The translations under genes and the position numbers were made by a program. This document shows positions 21,720 to 33,105 of a stretch of 64,000 bases of DNA, one piece after another. The DNA comes from Saururus chinensis (taxonomy: Eukaryota; Streptophyta; Magnoliopsida; Piperales; Saururaceae): NCBI GenBank assembly GCA_035235625.1, contig CP141147.1:11893001-11957000 (forward strand), written 5' to 3'. The notes below the pieces were generated by a model. That model was not told the DNA's origin. It was given only the letters and a program-made list of their open reading frames with translations, and made no database searches. How positions within the stretch are numbered: the first letter of the stretch is position 1; every line of letters begins with the position of its first letter.

Positions 21720-22640
21720 GGTATTAGCAACACATACACCTATGGGTTGCTGCTACTACCTTGTGTATTGGCAATGCATATTCTTATGCATCGTGAGTAC
21801 ATTTATTTCATTTATATTTATTACTTTCAAAATATCATCTTTTATAAAAAATTAAATTCTCATACTCTCCCTTCTCCTCCTCTAAACCGGGTCCCATGTT
21901 GACATGCATGAGAAAAAGAGAGGGAAAGAAGAGAATTAAAGGAAAGAGAGAAGCAAGAGAGAGAGAGAAGAGGATGAGAGATAAGAGACAAGAGAGAGTA
22001 GGAGAGAGAAAGGGAGAGGAGAGAGAGTGTAGAGTAGAGAGAGGAATTTAATTATTATTTTTTTAGACACATAGGAATATGCATCACAAATACGCGAGGT
22101 ATTAGCGATGCATATACCTATGCATCCCTACTCCCTTGTGTTTTGGCAACACATATTCATAAGCGTCACTAATACATTTATTATATTTATTATTTATTAT
22201 TTTTAAAATATAATATCTAATATTTTAAAAAAAATTTAAATTACTTTCTAACTCTCTCCCCTTTCCTCCTCAAATCTAGGGCCCATGTTAATGTGTGTGA
22301 GAAAGAGAGGAGAAAGGAAAGAGGGAGGAAAAGAATAGAAAAAGAGAAAGAGAGAAGAGAGAGAGATGAGAGAGAGAAGAGAGAGAGAAGAGAAGGAAAG
22401 AAGAGAGAGGAGAGAGAGAGAGATGAGAGAGAGAAGAGAGAGAGGAGAGAGAGGAGAAAGGAGCGATAAGAGAGGAGAGAGGGAGAGGATAAAGAGACGA
22501 GAGAAGAGATAGTGGGTAGAGAGATAGGAGAGAGGATTTTATTTTTAAAAATAATACTATTTGCGACGCTTATGAACAAGTGTTGCAAATACGAGCCTTA
22601 TTTGCGATGATCATCTATAAGTGCCGCAAATGTTTTAATC
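21720..22640 (-). repeat. Two inverted copies of the CACTA-derived 450-bp unit
   Basis: Each has the paired 'attagcgatgcatat'/'atgcatc' hairpins, an AT spacer, 'gggcccatgttaatgtgtgtg' or its variant, and a long GA-rich tract (21905-22045 and 22295-22540). This is the reverse complement of the units at 52135-63060. The Ser/Leu-rich minus-strand ORF at 22241-22588 is the CT tract read through. Confidence 0.8.
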
Positions 22641-23519
22641 CAGCTCCCCCGCCCTCTCTTCTCTAGCTCCGGCGATGGGCCCCCCAACAGCAATGGCTTC
22701 TTGTCCACCAGACCCCGGCCCCTTCATTTAACATTCCCTCTCCTTCCTGCTTCCTCCACCCAAAATGAGGGTAGGTAAAAAGCCTCTCTTTGCCGGTGAA
22801 GGCCATGTTTGAGTGGAGGCGCTCGAGCTAGAATGACAACTGAACTGGAAAAGAAGCCCCTCTATGATGGCAAAGGCATTGGCAGTAAGTTTGAGTAGCA
22901 TCCTCATTGGAAGCCTATGTTGACCCCCTATGACTACCCCCTCGCAGCCCCATCATGATAGACGGGTGGGTGAATTCACAAGATTGCCTCATTTGCATCC
23001 ATCTCGCCACTCGGTTCCTTCCCTCCTTTACCTCCACTCCCTTGCCTTTCCCACGAGATTCGCCTCAGCCTGCTCATGATGGTTATAGTTTCCTTCTTCC
23101 CGCCCCGCAACCACCCCTCCCTCTCTGCCCCGGCTCTGCCTCCGCTAGCCGCAACCCCTTCTTCTCCCCCCGGTCTGTGGAGGCAGAGGAGGGGCTCTAG
23201 CTGGCTCTGCTCGCAATCGCGCTAACCCAGCTATGCCTTTGCCAACCGTGACCTTGTCTCTTCTGGCCCCTTCCCCCCTCCCCCAACCCCCGGTCTTTGG
23301 AAGTAGAGGAGGAGCTCCAGCCGTCTCCTATGGCCGGAGCCCCTTCCTACCCCTCTACTCCCCTGTCCCCCCTGCTCCCCTCCGATGAAGCGGGGAGGGG
23401 CTCCGACTCCTCTAGCCATAGCCCCCCCCACTCTTTTCCTCCAATTGTCGGAGGAGCCTGAGCTCCTTCCCACCTCCCCTTCCCATGCCAGAGTAGGGGC
23501 TCCGGTGGGATTTTTTTCA
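22641..23519. other. GC-rich block inside the CACTA-type fragment
   Basis: The base composition is strikingly unlike its surroundings (C-rich top strand). A 30-bp phrase beginning 'ccggtctgtggaggcagagg' (near 23170) recurs as 'ccggtctttggaagtagagg' (near 23289), giving a degenerate repeat of about 119 bp. ORFs at 22955-23200 and 23231-23527 are Pro/Gly-rich and unrecognised. It may be captured promoter or 5' exon sequence, as in the other CACTA element (43960-44420). No source gene was recognised. Confidence 0.5.
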
Positions 23520-24005
23520 ATTAGCAATGCTTTTAAAAGCCTCGCTAATAAACATTTTTATTATTTTTCAAACATTTTCTTTATTAGTGATTCTTTTGAA
23601 AGTGTCGCTAATAATACTTTTTATATTTATTTTTTATTACTAACATTTTTCAAAGCGTCACTAAGAATATTTTATTATTAGCAACACTTTTAAAAGCGTT
23701 GCTAATAATTTTAAAAAAAATTTCAAAATATTTTTATATTATTGACACTTTATCACTAACAATTTATTATTTATGACACATGTGAATAAGCATGGCTAAT
23801 AAATTACTATTAATGATGTGTTATAAAACATTGCAAAAAAGTTGCTTATTAGCGACACAATGAAAAGTTTCTTTAATAGTAGTGTTATTAGCGATGTTTT
23901 TTCATATGCGTTGCTAATAAGTAATTGCGACTGTACTATTAGCATCGCATTTAGCGGCACTTTAATGACTATTAACGACACTTTTAATAATTTTTTCTTG
24001 TAGTG
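23520..24005. repeat. CACTA subterminal repeats and right terminus
   Basis: Inverted and direct copies of 'ttagcgacactttt' and 'aaaagcgtcgctaa' variants are packed up to the terminal 'cttgtagtg'. This arrangement is typical of plant CACTA ends, where the transposition proteins bind. Confidence 0.75.
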
Positions 24006-24796
24006 TTTGCCTAATTAGTAGAGGAGAATAATTTTTTTTTACTATATTATCCATTGAAATGTTGATGATTATTTTCAATGATTATCGTATAGTTGTGGAC
24101 TTGAAGTAAAGCACTTTTGAATTTTTTATTATTATGAGGCTTGTATCTTGTAATTCTAATTTTTCGGTCAAGTGGCTAATAAGATTATGTTATGCTTATG
24201 TGGGATACACGTGATTATGGTATACTGAACGTTAGAAAGTGTGATCATCAGATAATAATAATATATGGTGACCAAAAAAACTTGTTTTTAACTGAAAAGG
24301 TTGTATCCTTGATTCTCCTTTAAGTGGATTTTAAATGTGGTTTCAAAATTTTAATATTTTTTTTCTCAATTTTATTTATTTCTTACCTTGATTTCCTTTT
24401 TCTATTTGTGACAAAAAGGGGGAGAATTTTGGGTTATAAAAAACCTTACATCTTGAGTGTAGACGACTTATAGAGAGTTTGATAAAGAAGAACTACGTTG
24501 AAATGTTGAATAGAGAAAATTTCATATTTGGGTTAATCTTTTGCTTACTTGAGTATTTAACTTATGTGTTTACTTTTTTCTTGGAGGAGTATTATGTGGG
24601 TCTGTTCTAGTTTATAATGTGTAGGTAGATTATAGGTTGAAGACCACACCAAAATAAGATTGAGTATTATAGATTAAGGGGGAATGTCTTTATTAGATAA
24701 TCTATCTAAATCTAACTATGCACTATATAGTTGTAATTTTTATTTCTCATATAACGGTTTGTAGTGTTTTGCCACAAAAAAGCCAAAGGTGGATAT
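24006..24796 (+). repeat. Copia-type 3' internal region, non-coding
   Basis: It matches the reverse complement of 36227-37200, for example 'ttatgcttatgtgggatacac' against the antisense of 'gtgtatcccacattaagcataa'. It ends in a purine-rich 'gccaaaggtggatat', a polypurine tract just before the LTR start TGTAAG at 24797. Confidence 0.65.
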
Positions 24797-25850
24797 TGTA
24801 AGAATGTGAGTATCCTTTGAGTATTGGCTGATTGTCGTGTTCAAAACAATGTAATGAGAAGTGTATTTTTGAGTCCGTTCACAGTCTAAAGATGGACTTA
24901 TAAAGGTGGAACAAAAAGAAAACTCAAATCCGTGTTTTCGTTAGGTAAAAATGGACACACATCACATTAAAACATTTTAGGGTAACAGAGACGTTAGGTA
25001 AAACAATGATGAATTTTGGATTTTTAAATAGTGAAAAATTAAATTTTCAGAAAAAATGACATAATGATCAATCGGTTTTGTAGAGCGATTAATTGACACC
25101 TGAAATTGCTATGTACGAAACGAAGCCAAGAGTTAGCGATTGATCGGAGTGTTGAAACGATCGATCGGTTTCGATGGATCAGTTTAATAGTCATAAAGAA
25201 AAATATAGGAAGAGATCGGTCGCCCTGTGGAAATGATCAATTGTTGGAATGGCAAGTTCCTTAGGTTTGGTTACTATTCCAATTTTGAGACTTTTTCAAT
25301 GGAGTTAGAATGTGATTGAAGAAGAGATAAGAACTAGAAAACTTTGAGAGTTTGTGTGGAGTCTCTTCAATGGAGTTTTGAGAGAGTTGTCTTCTAAATT
25401 GTGAGAATGTCTACCATAAATCAAAAAGAGTGATTAGAGGTGAGATTAAATCACAAAATGCATGGTGTTTTCTGAAGCTTGCTACTCAAAAGATCAAGTG
25501 AATAGAAGATTTGTTCCAAGGAGGAGATGAAAGATCTATGTTGATCGAGAGAGCACAAAAGAGAAGAAGATCAAGCTATGGTAGGTAAACAACAAAGGAT
25601 TGGTTGATTTAGAGTGTAGGAGTGGTGTGAAGATCCAGCTATCTTGAAGAAAAAGAAGTTGTCTTTTGTATATGTAATCGGTAATTCTATAATCTTAAGT
25701 TTACATAGTGCATAATTAATCTAGACAAAGTGTCCCGTGGTTTTTCCCTAGTTGGGTTTCCACGTAAAAATTTGTGTGTTTTGATTGCTAATTTGATTGC
25801 AAATTTTTCATTAGAGCGGATTGAAATTGAAAATGTTTAATTGAAAAAAT
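24797..25850 (+). repeat. LTR-A copy, 3' end missing
   Basis: It starts TGTAAGAATGTGAG directly after a polypurine tract. It includes GATCGATCGGT-type words and 'gggtttccacgtaaaaattt'. The expected LTR-A 3' end (...ACTCTCA) is not reached before the sequence diverges near 25850. Confidence 0.65.
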
Positions 25851-26329
25851 TCTAGGTTTAATTTTTTTAAAAGAAAAAAATAAATCTTTTGACTTGATTA
25901 TGAGTTTGATATACTTTATTTTCTCCATTTGTCTATGCCACACACAGTCCAAAAATGCAATAGAGGAAGCTGATGAGCCATGGTGGATGCCGTCTTGAGC
26001 CATCAGATGGGCTAGTACGAGGAGAATTGCCACACTCGCATGAGATTAGCCGATTAGGTCACACACAAAATGGGCATTTGGAGTTAAAATCTAGTTATAG
26101 TGACAAATGAAGATAGCGGTGGACATGGACAAGCTGTGTCTGCAATTGTGTCTAAAACAACTAACCAAAACAACTGTCTGCAGACACGTATGTGTCTATG
26201 AAGATAAGCCAAAATTGTCCATTTTAAAAGTGGAAGGACATGGATATGGATGGATGGCAGACAAATATTGTTTATTTACAACCCTAATAAATGCTATGTT
26301 GTGACAAAATTAAAGAGAGGAAAACCTAT
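25851..26329. other. Unassigned insert between LTR fragments
   Basis: It contains words such as 'ggacatggatatggatgg' and 'tttacaaccctaataaatg' that resemble an hAT-type MITE end, but I could not match two ends. The 81-aa minus-strand ORF at 25788-26033 shows no known domain. Confidence 0.3.
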
Positions 26330-26975
26330 AAAATATTAGAGTAGAAAGGAGAGTCTTTTACACATTTTTTTCCTAGAGAATTTATAAAAGAGCTTGAAGA
26401 AATTGTTCATGGTTAATTCATGATGATACACAACTAAAGTGAGAAGATTTTACATAACAAATTTTAGAGGAAAGTTAGAAAAATTCTTCAAAGGAGTAGA
26501 ATAATCTAAAGAGGTAAATCAACAAACAAGAAGTGAGTCTTTGTTTAAGTTGTTAGAAGAAGACAAAGAGCAAAACATGAAGAAGGAAAGTTTCAAGGAT
26601 TTAAGGAGGAAGAATTGAATACCAACATCATCAACAAAGAAGATTGAACAAAGGAGTTTGTGTTAAGTCTAGATGTTGGTTGGTTGTTTTGAGTCTTGTA
26701 AGATCTATATCATTCTAGTGCATTAATTTACCATTTGCTTGAGACTACTGTGGTTTTTTACCCTACTTGGGTTTTTTCACTTAAAAATCCTTGTGTGGTG
26801 GTGTGGTGTTTATTCTTAGCTTGATGATTGATTGATCATGAATGAGAATTAAATATTACAGTTTGTTTTTTCCACTTCAACATAAATTTCTACGCATTGA
26901 TTACTTGCGAAAGTGCAATGGTTAGGAGCAATCTAGTGATTAACTACAGCTACCTAGTTGGATACTAAACTCTCA
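26330..26975 (+). repeat. LTR-A-like 3' portion, 5' LTR of a copia-like element
   Basis: It matches 32750-33105 ('aagagcttgaagaaattgtt', 'aactaaagtgagaagatttt', 'gaggtaaatcaacaaa'). It ends 'tagttggatactaaactctca', which recurs at 36040-36062. The gag relic begins about 300 bases later in the same orientation, so it is probably that element's 5' LTR. Confidence 0.6.
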
Positions 26976-27270
26976 AGTTGTAGTTGAGGATTTTAATTTC
27001 ATTTTGATTTATGTTATGAATCTATTTATACATGGTAGTGCATCTTAAGTTTGCTTAATTTTCCTAGAAAATGATTTCTAGTGTTAAATATCTTGTGCTA
27101 GGGCTTGATCACTTAAAAGTGTGTTTAGTTTACTTATTTTTCTCTTAGAATTACTTTCTAAACTTGTTTATTTGTTTGATTTAGTTTGTTAGTTTACTTA
27201 CTCTTATATTTCTCCTTACTTTGAGTATTTAAATTTTGTTGCTTGGGTGATTTAAGTTTCTTTAATTTTA

Positions 27271-28900
27271 ATGGCTATATCAAATAATTCAATGAATGAA
27301 TATGAAGATTTTGGTAATCTAGTGAATCATCCACCATTGTTTGATGGACAAAACTTTTCATATTGGAATAAGAGGACGAGAGCTTTTATTCAATTACTTG
27401 GTGACAATGCTTGGAAAGTACCATCAAGCGGTGATTAATAGTTGGAATCCTCCAATGAACAAAGACAAAGATGGAAATTCAATCTTAAAAGATGAAATTG
27501 AATGGGATAAAAATAAAACAAAACTTGCAAATCAAAAAAGTAACACCCTTAGTGCATTGTTCAATGCCATAGGAAAGTCATAACATAGGTTAATCTCAAA
27601 TTGCACATCCGCTAAATTTGCATTGGAAAAATACGTGAAGTATAATGAGGGAATTGAACTGTCAAATTATCTAGGTTACATATGCATAACCTTGAATTTA
27701 AAAACATGATAATCAGTGAAGATGAAATTATTTATGAATATTATACTAAGATGTCAGACGTAGTTAACACTCATGATCAATTAGGAGAGACCATTTCTGA
27801 TTACCTAGTTGTAAGAAAAGTGTTAAGGTCCCTGTCCTCGAAATTTAAAATTAAGGTGACAACAAGTAATAAATTTATCTTAGACATTGAGCAACGAGTT
27901 GGGAACCTTAGAACATTTGAGATGCAAGAAGACCCTTATGAAAATAAGAAAGATTGTTTAAAAAATCTATGGGAAAACAAACTGCCCTTAAGGCATCTAA
28001 GAGAACTTCCAAAAAGAATAATGCTTTGAATACCTTAGGAGAATCAGAAGAATTGGAGGATGATGAAGAATTAATGCTCTTGTTAGCCAAAAACTTCAAG
28101 AAATTTATGAAATGTCAAAACTTTGGGTTTGGGAATAAGGGTTAAAATTGAGGGAAGAGGCAAAGGGATCTGAAAGATGAGAGGCAAAACAAATAAGACA
28201 AGAAGAAGATAAAGTATTTTGAATGTGGTAAGTTAGGTATTTTTGCTACTATTTGTCCTAACAATAATTCGTATAATTCTTCTGATGATAAGCTTAAGAA
28301 ATCAAAGGGTTTTGATAATAAGAGAAAGGGCAAGGTGCTTTAAGCAACTTACTTTGACAAGAGTTCTTCTAAAGAAGATGCGATGTGTAACTATATTGTT
28401 TTCAATGTAATGGTGAAGGAATATAGTCCTAGAGAAGAGTCTTATGAGTCAACTTCTCTTGAAGAGAACTCAAAGTCTGACTTTTATTTTAATGAGTATA
28501 AGGGGTTCTTCCAACAATTCTTAGTTTTGACTATGAAAACCAAAAGCCATGAGAGAGAGTTGAAAAAGACAAATGATGAATTAGTCATATCTTCTCAAGA
28601 GGCAAAATAGTTTAGTGGAGTTGAACATCAAACCTGAGAGAGAAGTGAAATGACTTTTAAAATGACCTTGAGAATGAGAATGAGAAGTCTAGTACTCTCA
28701 ATAGAGAACTTATGTCCTCTATAGAAAAATTAGATGGATTTAAGAGTGAGAAAAAGAAGTATGAAACCATAATGAGTGTTAGTCAAACCAACAAGATCAG
28801 TTTAGGTTTTAAGAATTACTTGATTACCCCCTTAGCAAAACCTACTATCATTGTGAAGTCTAAAGAGAGTGACAAACAATCTAGATAGTGCCTAACCCAC
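27271..28900 (+). pseudogene. Ty1/copia gag relic (UBN2-type)
   Basis: Capsid-like gag of a plant copia element, decayed. It begins MAISNNSMNEYEDFGN and soon shows HPPLFDGQNFSYWNKRTRAF, the usual 'PPxFDGxNYxxWK' opening. A frameshift near 27420 leads to INSWNPPMNKDKDGN, then KLANQKSNTLSALFNAIGKS and a stop, then ISNCTSAKFALEK. Later blocks are YYTKMSDVVNTHDQLGETIS and RKVLRSLSSKFKIKVT (in 27682-28029). A degenerate zinc knuckle at about 28215-28260 (FECGKLGIFATICP) lacks the first Cys and the His. At least two frameshifts and several stops make it non-functional. No pol follows. The assignment rests on motif order and is secure at superfamily level. Confidence 0.85.
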
Positions 28901-31109
28901 CTACGACAAAAGGAAAAGGAGTAAGGATACATTCTACTAGTGTGGGTGTATGTGACATATGTCATATGATCCTATACTAGAGAGTGCCCAAAAAATCCTC
29001 CTTTCAAATGTAGATCAAAGAAGAAACAGAAAAAGCACACCACCCACCAAGTTTATGAAAGAAGATGAAGAGACAATGGTTGAGGAAGATTGATCTTCAA
29101 GTATTGAAGGATTAATTACAAAAAACAAAGAAGAGCACTTTAGATTGCCTTAGGATAGGTTGGCTAGGCAAGGCTGTAGATTTTTTATTTTGTAAGGAAA
29201 GAGATTTGATGATTTAATTCTTTTGATCTTTTGGGCCAAACATATTTCAGTTTTATCACATTTTTCTTTGGTTATATGTCTTTCATTCATGGTTTTTGAA
29301 TTGAAAAAAACAATGGAATATGAAAAAAAATAAAATAAAATAAGTGTAGCTTTTGCTTGTTTTTGCAATTGGCTTTGATTTTGTTTTTTATTAGTTAAGC
29401 TCTTAAGAAAAAAGAAAATTAGTTTTCTTTTAAGCTGAAAATCAACATGATTTTTTGTCAAACATACCTCAACGAAGAGAAGGATACACAAATGAGAATA
29501 AAGATCAATTTGATTTTCTTTTGCTTAATGTTGCAATTCTCTATTTTTAAAATTTGTACACACATGTTAAGACCAAGGTCACTTTTATGTACGAAAATTA
29601 AGAGAGAATTCTTAAACAAAAGTTGACTTAGGGATTTGGATTCTAGTGGAGTCTTAATGATCAAATTGGAGGATCTTATGCTAGATTTTTATGTATAATA
29701 CAAAATAAACAATAAAATGTCATGTAATGTACTTTATGTTTGTGTCTTATTCACATCAATAGTTTTATTTAAAATAGAATTATTCTCATAAAGATGAAGG
29801 GAAAGGGAAACTAACTTAGGTCGGCTTAGGCTAGTGTGAAGCTCACATCCGCTTGAAATTTAGAAAAATAAATGAAAAATAAAAAGTAAATAAAAAGAAA
29901 TAATAAAGTAGATAGGATTTGAAAAAGCCAAATCCTATAAAATTAATTTGAGAAAAAATATCATAACTCAGAAAAGATATGGACATATACTTATTGATCT
30001 TTTCATTGTTTTACTTTTTAGAAGATGATGTACATAGTTTCTAGATAAAGTGAGTTGAAAAATGAGAACTTTGTCTTTACTAGGGCCTAAACAAACTTGT
30101 TTCAGTTTCAATAAGACTAATCTTGCTAGATTTAGGCTTAAAAGAGATAAGAGTTAATAACTTTGACATTGCTTCAATAATTAATCCAAGATAGTTAATG
30201 TGTCAAAAGGAATAAAATAAAATTGACAATCACATTACAAGGTAGTTGACTAATCTAAGGCAAGGTATTAATGAAAATTAATTGTAGACGCACTAAGGTT
30301 AAAGGGAAATTAATTGAAAAACTATCAAAAGGAGCTCAACTATGCTTATTTTTAATGCTTAATTTTTAATTTGAGTTTTAACTATAAGAAAATTTTTGTT
30401 TCGATGGTAAATGTTTAGAATGTTCTTAATTTTTTTCATTTTAGATAAATCAAAAATTCAATTTTTCTCAAGATTGATCAATCGATCCTCAAACGATCGA
30501 TCGCTAGTAGAGTTTTCCCACTGAAGCTCTATTTTAAAATTTGGCCGAAGCTCATAAGCCCCTCATTTCACTCCAAACTATTCAAAAGTGAGTGTAGGGA
30601 CAATTTTGCTCTGTTTTGCACGAGAAGACATCATCTTTCACTGTCAAAATCAAGATTTCCTTCATGGCCACGGTATATTCCAAAACTATTTTTTGAATTT
30701 TAGTAATTTTTAATGGTATTCGATGATTTTTAAACATTGGGATTGTTAGATATAGCTTGATCTACATTTTCAAATTTTATATGATTTGAACCATCAAACT
30801 TTGAGATTTAATGAAAATCCAATTTGTTTTCGAGTTCTCATTTCAATTTGAGAGTTTATCAAAATTGGGTGTTTTTTTTTATCAAAATTCAGTATAGATC
30901 CAGTTATGACTTTTGTTCTTATCATTGATATCTATTTTATATGAAAATTTGAAGTCGCACAAATTTTTTTTAGGGTTGTATTTAATTTCAAAATTCTAAT
31001 TTTTACCATACATTTTGATGATTTTTGAAATTCTAGGACTTTATTTATGTTTATTGATTTGTTCCCAGTTATATTTAGCCCTTTTTTTGTTTTTTTACAA
31101 TGAATTTAG
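28901..31109. other. Internal non-coding region of the copia-like element
   Basis: Where protease, integrase and reverse transcriptase would be expected, the sequence is AT-rich with no such motif in any frame. The antisense ORFs at 29150-29664 are Lys/Phe-rich and unrecognised. A 'gatcgatcgctag' word lies near 30497, as in LTR-A. Confidence 0.5.
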
Positions 31110-32090
31110 ATGGGGCGAACAAAGAAGCAAAAGCTAACTAGTGATTCAGGTTCAGGTTACCTTGGTGCATCATCTAGTGAGGGCAGAGTTAGGCTTATAC
31201 GCTATGAGCATAGTGTCATCCATGCACCCTTAGAGATAGCCATGGATTGGATATAAGCTCATCCATACTGGATGAATTACTTTAGGACAATCTCTACATC
31301 AGATTCAACAGTCTACTTATGTCTAGTTAGATAGTGATATTCATCCCTTAGATTGGATGATAATGAGGATCTAGTAAGAGTTGCTAGAGGTTCACAAGTT
31401 TGTTTCAAGCCTCAGATCACTGTCGAGGTTATTCGATGTGAGAGCAAAACATTCATGTATCCACATTTTGTTGGATATGTTTTTCCATGAGATAGTGAGA
31501 TGACTCGAACATTGATTAGACATCCAAGAGGTAGAGAGCTTGATGTTCCACTTCTTGCACAACTTATAACTACCAATTTTCGTTTGTTGCATGTCATTGC
31601 TCAATATGACATCTGGAGTGCTAGGAAGGAGAGGGTTGATCATATGATGGCAAGGGTTTTATACTTCCTTGCACAGCCAGAGCTAGAGTTAGAACTATTA
31701 TCAATCATTGTTGGTCATATAATGACCTTTTTCATGGACATACGCACGAGATGCTACCATAACCATACATTTTTTGTTGGATTTTCACATAAGTTCATAT
31801 TAGGATCCTACGAGGTGAGCCGAAAATAGTTGGGATGGGTCCTATAAATGCTGTTGTGCATTGTCGTATAATGTCTCATCACAAGGGATAGGAGGGAAAT
31901 CTAGAGGAGCTTTAGGTACTAGCTTAGCAAAATCAGCTAGACCAACATGTTATATATGTAGTGTTTCATGCATTTCTAGATGCCATACTTTAGAGACTTG
32001 CAGGCATTAGACAGATGCTTCATGACAAATTTCCACAAGTAGAGACTGAAGGGGAGATGTGTGATATTGATGGCAATGATGGAGATGCTT
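31110..32090 (+). pseudogene. Retroelement-associated ORF, unknown function, broken
   Basis: It opens MGRTKKQKLTSDSGSGYLGA and runs through several stops. The best part is VCFKPQITVEVIRCESKTF, then a block with PRGRELDVPLLAQLITTNFR and LLHVIAQYDIWSARKERVDH (31500-31829). A diverged copy with the same order (VIAQYNILSARKVRVDKMM) lies at 63230-63790. The layout 'RLLHxIIxHNI...' followed by an LxxxIxxHI block recalls the 'putative plant transposon protein' ORFs of plant retroelements. That is from memory of the family and is not proven here. It sits between a gag relic and a 3' LTR, so it may be cargo or an extra ORF of a pol-less element. Confidence 0.5.
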
Positions 32091-32339
32091 GATATTTTTT
32101 TATCACCTCGTTAGGTTTTCTTTGTCTTCGACTTATTTCAGTTTATTTCATATTTCATTTGACTATGACATGTATTTTTAAATTGATTGTATGTTTATAG
32201 ATATGTGATGGAGGTGTTTTACTTTGAGGATTATTTCTTTTCATGTCTTATGATAATATTTATGACTTGATTGTGCTTAATTGAGTATTTTTGTTTATTA
32301 TTGCTGATTTTTTATCTATTTGTGTCAAAAAGGGTAAAA

Positions 32340-33105
32340 AACCTTGAGTATGTAAACTAGTCCTAGAAATCTGATTTGATGTAGATGTGATCAAGTCGGG
32401 ATTAGAATTGATGAACTTGAAAAATAGGAGCAGACTTGTTCTTATAGATCAAGACTGAAGACTAAAGTATATGGCGGTTTAAGTGGGTTATTAAGTGCGC
32501 ATTCTCATACATATGTCACTTGGAGAAGTTTCAAAAGTATAATATCATTGATCGATCACTAGACAAGATAGAGAAGCAAATGATCGATCAACACATGAAT
32601 CAACGCTTTGTTAAACAAAGCAATGAATCGCTAGCGGTTTTAGTTGCCCCAAACAAGCCTTTCCAGAATAGTTTTTTTTCTTAGTTGAAGTCAAAGAGCC
32701 AATTCGACTTGGAGACCTATATAAAGGCTAAGTTTTGGCGAATTTTAAAAGAAAAAAGCCTAAATTTTTTTTTGAGAAGAAACGAAAGTCCTTTACATAT
32801 TGTTTTAATAGAGATTTAACAAAAGAACTTGAAGAACTTGTTAATGGTGAAATAGATAATTAATAAAATAGCTTGAAGAAATTGTTTATGTTTAATTTAT
32901 GTTGATGCCCAACTAAAGTGAGAAGATTTCACACAAAAAAAATCAAAGGATTGTCAGTAAAATTCTTCAAAGAAGTTCAAGAATTTGAAGAGGTAAATCA
33001 ACAAATAAGGAGACTTTGTTTGAGCTGCTAGAATAAGAAGACAAAGAGTAAAACACTAAGAGGGAAAGCTTCAAGGATTCAAGAAGAAGAATTAAAGGTC
33101 AACAT
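32340..33105 (+). repeat. LTR-A-like 3' LTR, first part
   Basis: It matches 26330-26640 in order and orientation and carries 'tgatcgatcactag' and 'atgatcgatcaac' words. It is broken at 33105 by the long LTR-like repeat; its last 75 bases resume at about 35986. Confidence 0.6.

Larger units (their letters stand above)
21720..24005. mobile_element. CACTA-type fragment with one intact end
   Basis: The right end reads 'ttttttcttgtagtg', the reverse complement of a CACTACAAGAAAA terminus. It is preceded by subterminal repeats of the '(t)tagcgacactttt' kind (23520-24000). The left end starts inside an array unit ('ggtattagcaacacatac') with no CACTA tip, so it is truncated. The content is two inverted copies of the 450-bp unit found at 52-63 kb, a GC-rich block, then subterminal repeats. 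There is no transposase. Confidence 0.7.

Noticed and set aside
22241..22588. Ser/Leu-rich 115-aa ORF, and similar ORFs at 44537, 52148 and 54079
   Set aside because: They are TCTCTC tracts of the CACTA-derived units translated; they shift frame with tract length between units.
26080..26300. Possible second hAT-type MITE
   Set aside because: The right end resembles ...ACAACCCTA but no matching left end or 8-bp duplication was found; left as unassigned sequence.
27271..28900. Treating the gag relic as a host gene
   Set aside because: The HPPLFDGQNFSYW motif, the zinc-knuckle relic and the flanking LTR-like ends identify a copia element, and stops and frameshifts break it.
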